Assembly (NCBI RefSeq): GCF_019649055.1
Contig: NW_026570308.1
Coordinates: 558,001 to 622,000 of the forward strand
Source: Paramacrobiotus metropolitanus
Taxonomy: Eukaryota; Tardigrada; Eutardigrada; Parachela; Macrobiotidae
DNA: 64,000 bases
Reading direction: 5' to 3'
Shown here: positions 60,931 through 64,000 of the stretch, in pieces
Layout: each line of letters opens with the position of its first letter
Numbering within the stretch: position 1 is the first letter of the stretch
Program-made: the position numbers and the translations under genes
Notes under the pieces: generated by a model
Databases searched by the model: none
Told to the model about the DNA's origin: nothing
What the model saw: the letters and a program-made list of their open reading frames with translations, nothing else

Positions 60931-63895
60931 GGACAGCGCTTGTTTCTGTTTACGTGAAAAGGGCTTACGTAGCTAAAACTAACACACGTGTCAGAAACAT
61001 TATTAGCATCGTCCAAGTTATCCGATCATCAATAAACCCAAAGACATGGATCAAGATACAGACGGTAATGAACCGGTCTCAGCGGGTAGTCAGAGAACGG
61101 TCAGAAAACCCTTACGAGCGGAAATTAAAGCCGTTCACACGTCCAGTGGAACATGAAAGAGCAACTCGAGCTCAGAAGACCTTTGGGAGGAAGGACACCA
61201 AAGGTTCAGAAGCCACATACCAAAAGGCTCTGAAGGAAACCTTGAACAAAGAGAGCTCGAGTGACGGAAGTCAAAACTCTGGACGGCACGCCGACGACGG
61301 CACGGTAGACCAGTCAAAGGTCACCGAAGAGAAAACGGCTACGGATGGACAGAATAAAGATGACTTGAAGGCCGAGACCGGAGGAATGGCACGGTCGGCC
61401 GAAGTGGTCAAAGAGGAAAACGCGGATTTAGTTGAGAAGGGAAACGACGAAGTCAGTCAAAAGGTCACCGAAGGGGGTGATGCCGTCAACAGCAATCAGC
61501 TGTCAGACGAGAAAAAGGTCGACCAGGACGACCTTTCGGATAACTCATTGTTTTCGAAAGAGTTGCTGGATGAGAATGGTACCAGCCCTATGTCAAATGA
61601 TAAGTTCTACACCGACGACGAAGATGAGACGACGGTACAGATGTCATTCCACACTGCAATGAAGCAAGCTGACTTGGCAGGTGGAATAATAAAAATGACC
61701 TCCAAAGAAAAACTGGAAGAGACCTTCGAGGGAACGGCGTCAGGAAGGGCTGACAATGGAAGGTCACCAACACCTCCCACATCGAACGAAGCAAAACAGC
61801 GGATCAGAGATCTAGAAAAGCTTCTCGATGAAAAGGAAGAGCAAGCATTTGCTGCCGTACGAGAACAACGAAACAAAACTATTGAAGTTGAAGCAAGAGT
61901 ATTCCAATTGGAACAGGAAAAGGTCACGCTGGAAGAAGAAGCAACACAATGGAAGATCAAATACGTTGCCCAGAAACAAGCTGCGGAAGAGCTGAAGAAA
62001 ATGGTAGACGATAAGGATATGGAAGGAATCCTCGCAGCAGAGGACCTCAACAACAGTTTCTCCGAAGAATCAGCCGAAAGGTCACGGAGATAGCAGAACT
62101 GAAAATGAGCGTGACCTTTGCAGTCAAAGGTCAAAGAGGCCGAGAAAAGCGTGACGAAAGTTTAGCAAATGCGACAAAGTTCACCGTAAAGATATCCAGT
62201 CTGATAGCAGACATCACAAAATTAAAGGATGACCTTAAATTGCGAGAAGAGAGCATTAAGACGCTGCAGACGGAACTACAAGAAAGGAAGAGGAAACAAA
62301 GTGAAGCAGAGAGCCAGAGAGATCAAGCCGCACAGAAGCTTCTCGAGCTGGCAGGGACGACAAAAACGAAAGCAAAGACTGAACGACGAAATCGAAAGTC
62401 AAAAGAAAGAAGTAAAGAAGTGGTCAACCTCGGCACAACAGAGTGACGAACGGGTCACTGTGCTAGAGACTCAGAATAGAGAAGGGCAATTGAAAATTGA
62501 AAACCAAAAGAGGAAATCACTAAACTAAGCAATGAATTGGTAGGAATGGCCACCACAATAATGGAAAAGGATGATAAAATTAATGAGCTGGAAGCCCAAT
62601 TGAAGACAGTCGAAGAGGAATGCGGAACGAGAGGAAGGACCCTCATATCTCGGGCGGACCAAATCACTCGACTGCAAGCAGAAGCGGAAATTCTGAAGGA
62701 AGCAAAGAAGGACCTCGATAAGACCCTCGATCAAAGGGCAAGCACAATTATCGAGCAGATGAAAAAGGTCACCGAAGCAAACGAGAGTTACGAGAAGCTA
62801 AGAAAGGATGCAAATGATTTGGTCAAGGAATACCGACAGATAGACTCGTTGAACAAAACGCTCCAAGAGGAAATCAAAGCGCTTAAAAACTCAGCAAAAG
62901 CAAAAGAAGAGGAAACAACTAAACAGCACTTAAAGGAGCCGAAACGGATAGAGTCTCCGCCCCCTGGATACGGTGAAGTCCACACGGTCGAAGGCAGCTT
63001 CCATTTCGAAGCACCCAAAAAGACTGGAATGGGCAGAACTGACGACCACGATAAAGAAAAGGTCAAAAAGGAAGACACCGAGTCGGCGAAGGTGCACTCG
63101 GGACCGAGCGGCGGGAGTAACTCAAAACAGCAAAAAAATACGCACGATGATATGCCAGAGGAAACCATCGTCTATAAATCCGACTACCGCCTAGATGATC
63201 GGGAAGACCCACGAGATCGCCAAAACGAGCAGGAAAGGGTAGCTCGTGAAGAAGAGAGGCGAGAAAGAGAACACCGCGCGGAATACCACGCTGAAGCACA
63301 GCGACTCCGTCGCGAAGAAAGGGAATTCAGAGGGATCATGAGAGCCATGTCCCGGAAATCCGCACTGATTGACTTCAATGGCAACCGAGAAGCCTTACTC
63401 GGTTGGATCCGTCAGGTCAAGGAGACTCAGAAGACGTATGACCTTTCTGATGCAGCAATGATGCTGGAAGTCGCCAACGCAGTCAAAGGGGACGCTAAGG
63501 CTTGGTTTGATGCGGAAAGAGAAATCGACGATGAGGAAGAGGCAGACGAACTAACCGTCGATGAATGGATGACGAAGTTCAAAGAACATTTTGGCGATCG
63601 TGACGAAGGGGTCAACGCCTTAAGGGAAGCTATGACAAGAAAGTTTGAGACCGGCAAGGAAACGCTTGATCAATTTTATCAAGCGATCATGCGCTTCAAA
63701 TCGAAACGGGTCATCACAGAAAAGCAGGCCATCGGATTCCTCATCCAAGGATGTAAAACGACAGTGACCTTTATAAGGCACTTCGAGCACAAAAATTCCA
63801 TAACCCCATGGACATCAAGGAATTCTTCCGCACATGGTCGACCGGAGAAGAAAAGTATAAGGTCACGAGAGGCAACCAAGATGACTGCGTTATAA
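60885..63895 (+). other. gag region of the right LTR element
   Basis: Highly charged sequence (Glu/Lys/Asp rich). The first part has basic and acidic low complexity, then a long coiled coil (about 61790-62900), then an Arg/Glu-rich stretch (about 63200-63330). The Retrotrans_gag-like core lies at about 63355-63740 (I-D-F-N-G-N-R-E, W-I-R-Q-V, A-W-F-D-A, W-M-T-K-F-K-E-H-F). No zinc knuckle is seen before the window ends. The region is not open throughout. Confidence 0.65.
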
Positions 63896-64000
63896 TTCGA
63901 TCAGGTCAGATCGAAGAAGTCGCGAATGGGCGACAAAACCAGTCATGCCCGGCGCCGGTGCCAGGATACAATATGGAATTCCGCCTCTAGGCACTCAAGA

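Larger units (their letters stand above)
59240..64000 (+). mobile_element. second Ty3/Gypsy-type LTR retroelement, 5' leader and gag (fossil, runs off window)
   Basis: A gag-like coding region runs from 60885 to the window end. Pol, if present, lies to the right of the window. A long non-coding leader precedes it, with a TATAAAAG box at about 59272-59279 that could belong to the LTR promoter. The LTR limits could not be fixed because the right LTR is not visible. The left limit given is approximate. The element looks broken, with a few breaks in the visible part. Its gag differs clearly from that of the left element, so the two are separate lineages. Confidence 0.65.

Overview
The window looks like nuclear DNA from a small-genome animal. 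Genes have short GT/AG introns, there are rhodopsin-type seven-helix receptors and a vertebrate-like glycine N-acyltransferase homologue, and there are many terminal-inverted-repeat elements and two Ty3/Gypsy-type LTR retroelements. My best guess is a tardigrade or a similar ecdysozoan, but no sequence marker here proves that. Most of the DNA between genes shows no coding signal.

Layout. At 1-8.1 kb lies the gag-pol core of a broken Gypsy-type element whose left LTR is outside the window. Unexplained 3' open frames follow it to about 11.6 kb. At 12.6-13.8 kb, on the minus strand, is a two-exon secreted protein built of 25-residue Thr/Ser/Pro repeats. Three rhodopsin-like receptor genes follow: 16.8-18.2 kb (+, two exons), 19.8-20.8 kb (+, one exon) and 29.1-30.6 kb (-, two exons). 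Between them, at 21.7-26.6 kb (-), is a GLYAT-like acyltransferase gene whose last coding exon is split by a 2.8 kb foldback-like DNA element.

The most interesting part is 33-55 kb. It is a tandem array of an unrecognised five-exon, roughly 8-11-helix membrane protein family. Copy A (33.1-36.5 kb) is intact at 650 codons. Copy B (38.7-46.6 kb) is a pseudogene with an extra, second exon 2, a LINE tail, a 164 bp Harbinger-type MITE and other insertions. Copy C (49.4-54.8 kb) is nearly intact, with one frame change near its end. Exon boundaries and phases agree in all copies. Copies B and C carry an exact 62-codon internal duplication in exon 2 that copy A lacks, and all three share a block just upstream of the start codon.

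At the right edge (about 59.2-64 kb) is the leader and gag region of a second Gypsy-type element. Its leader has two hairpins with compensatory changes and a dense series of TGACCTTTA motifs. The two LTR elements are treated as fossils: both look broken, with a handful of breaks each in what is visible.
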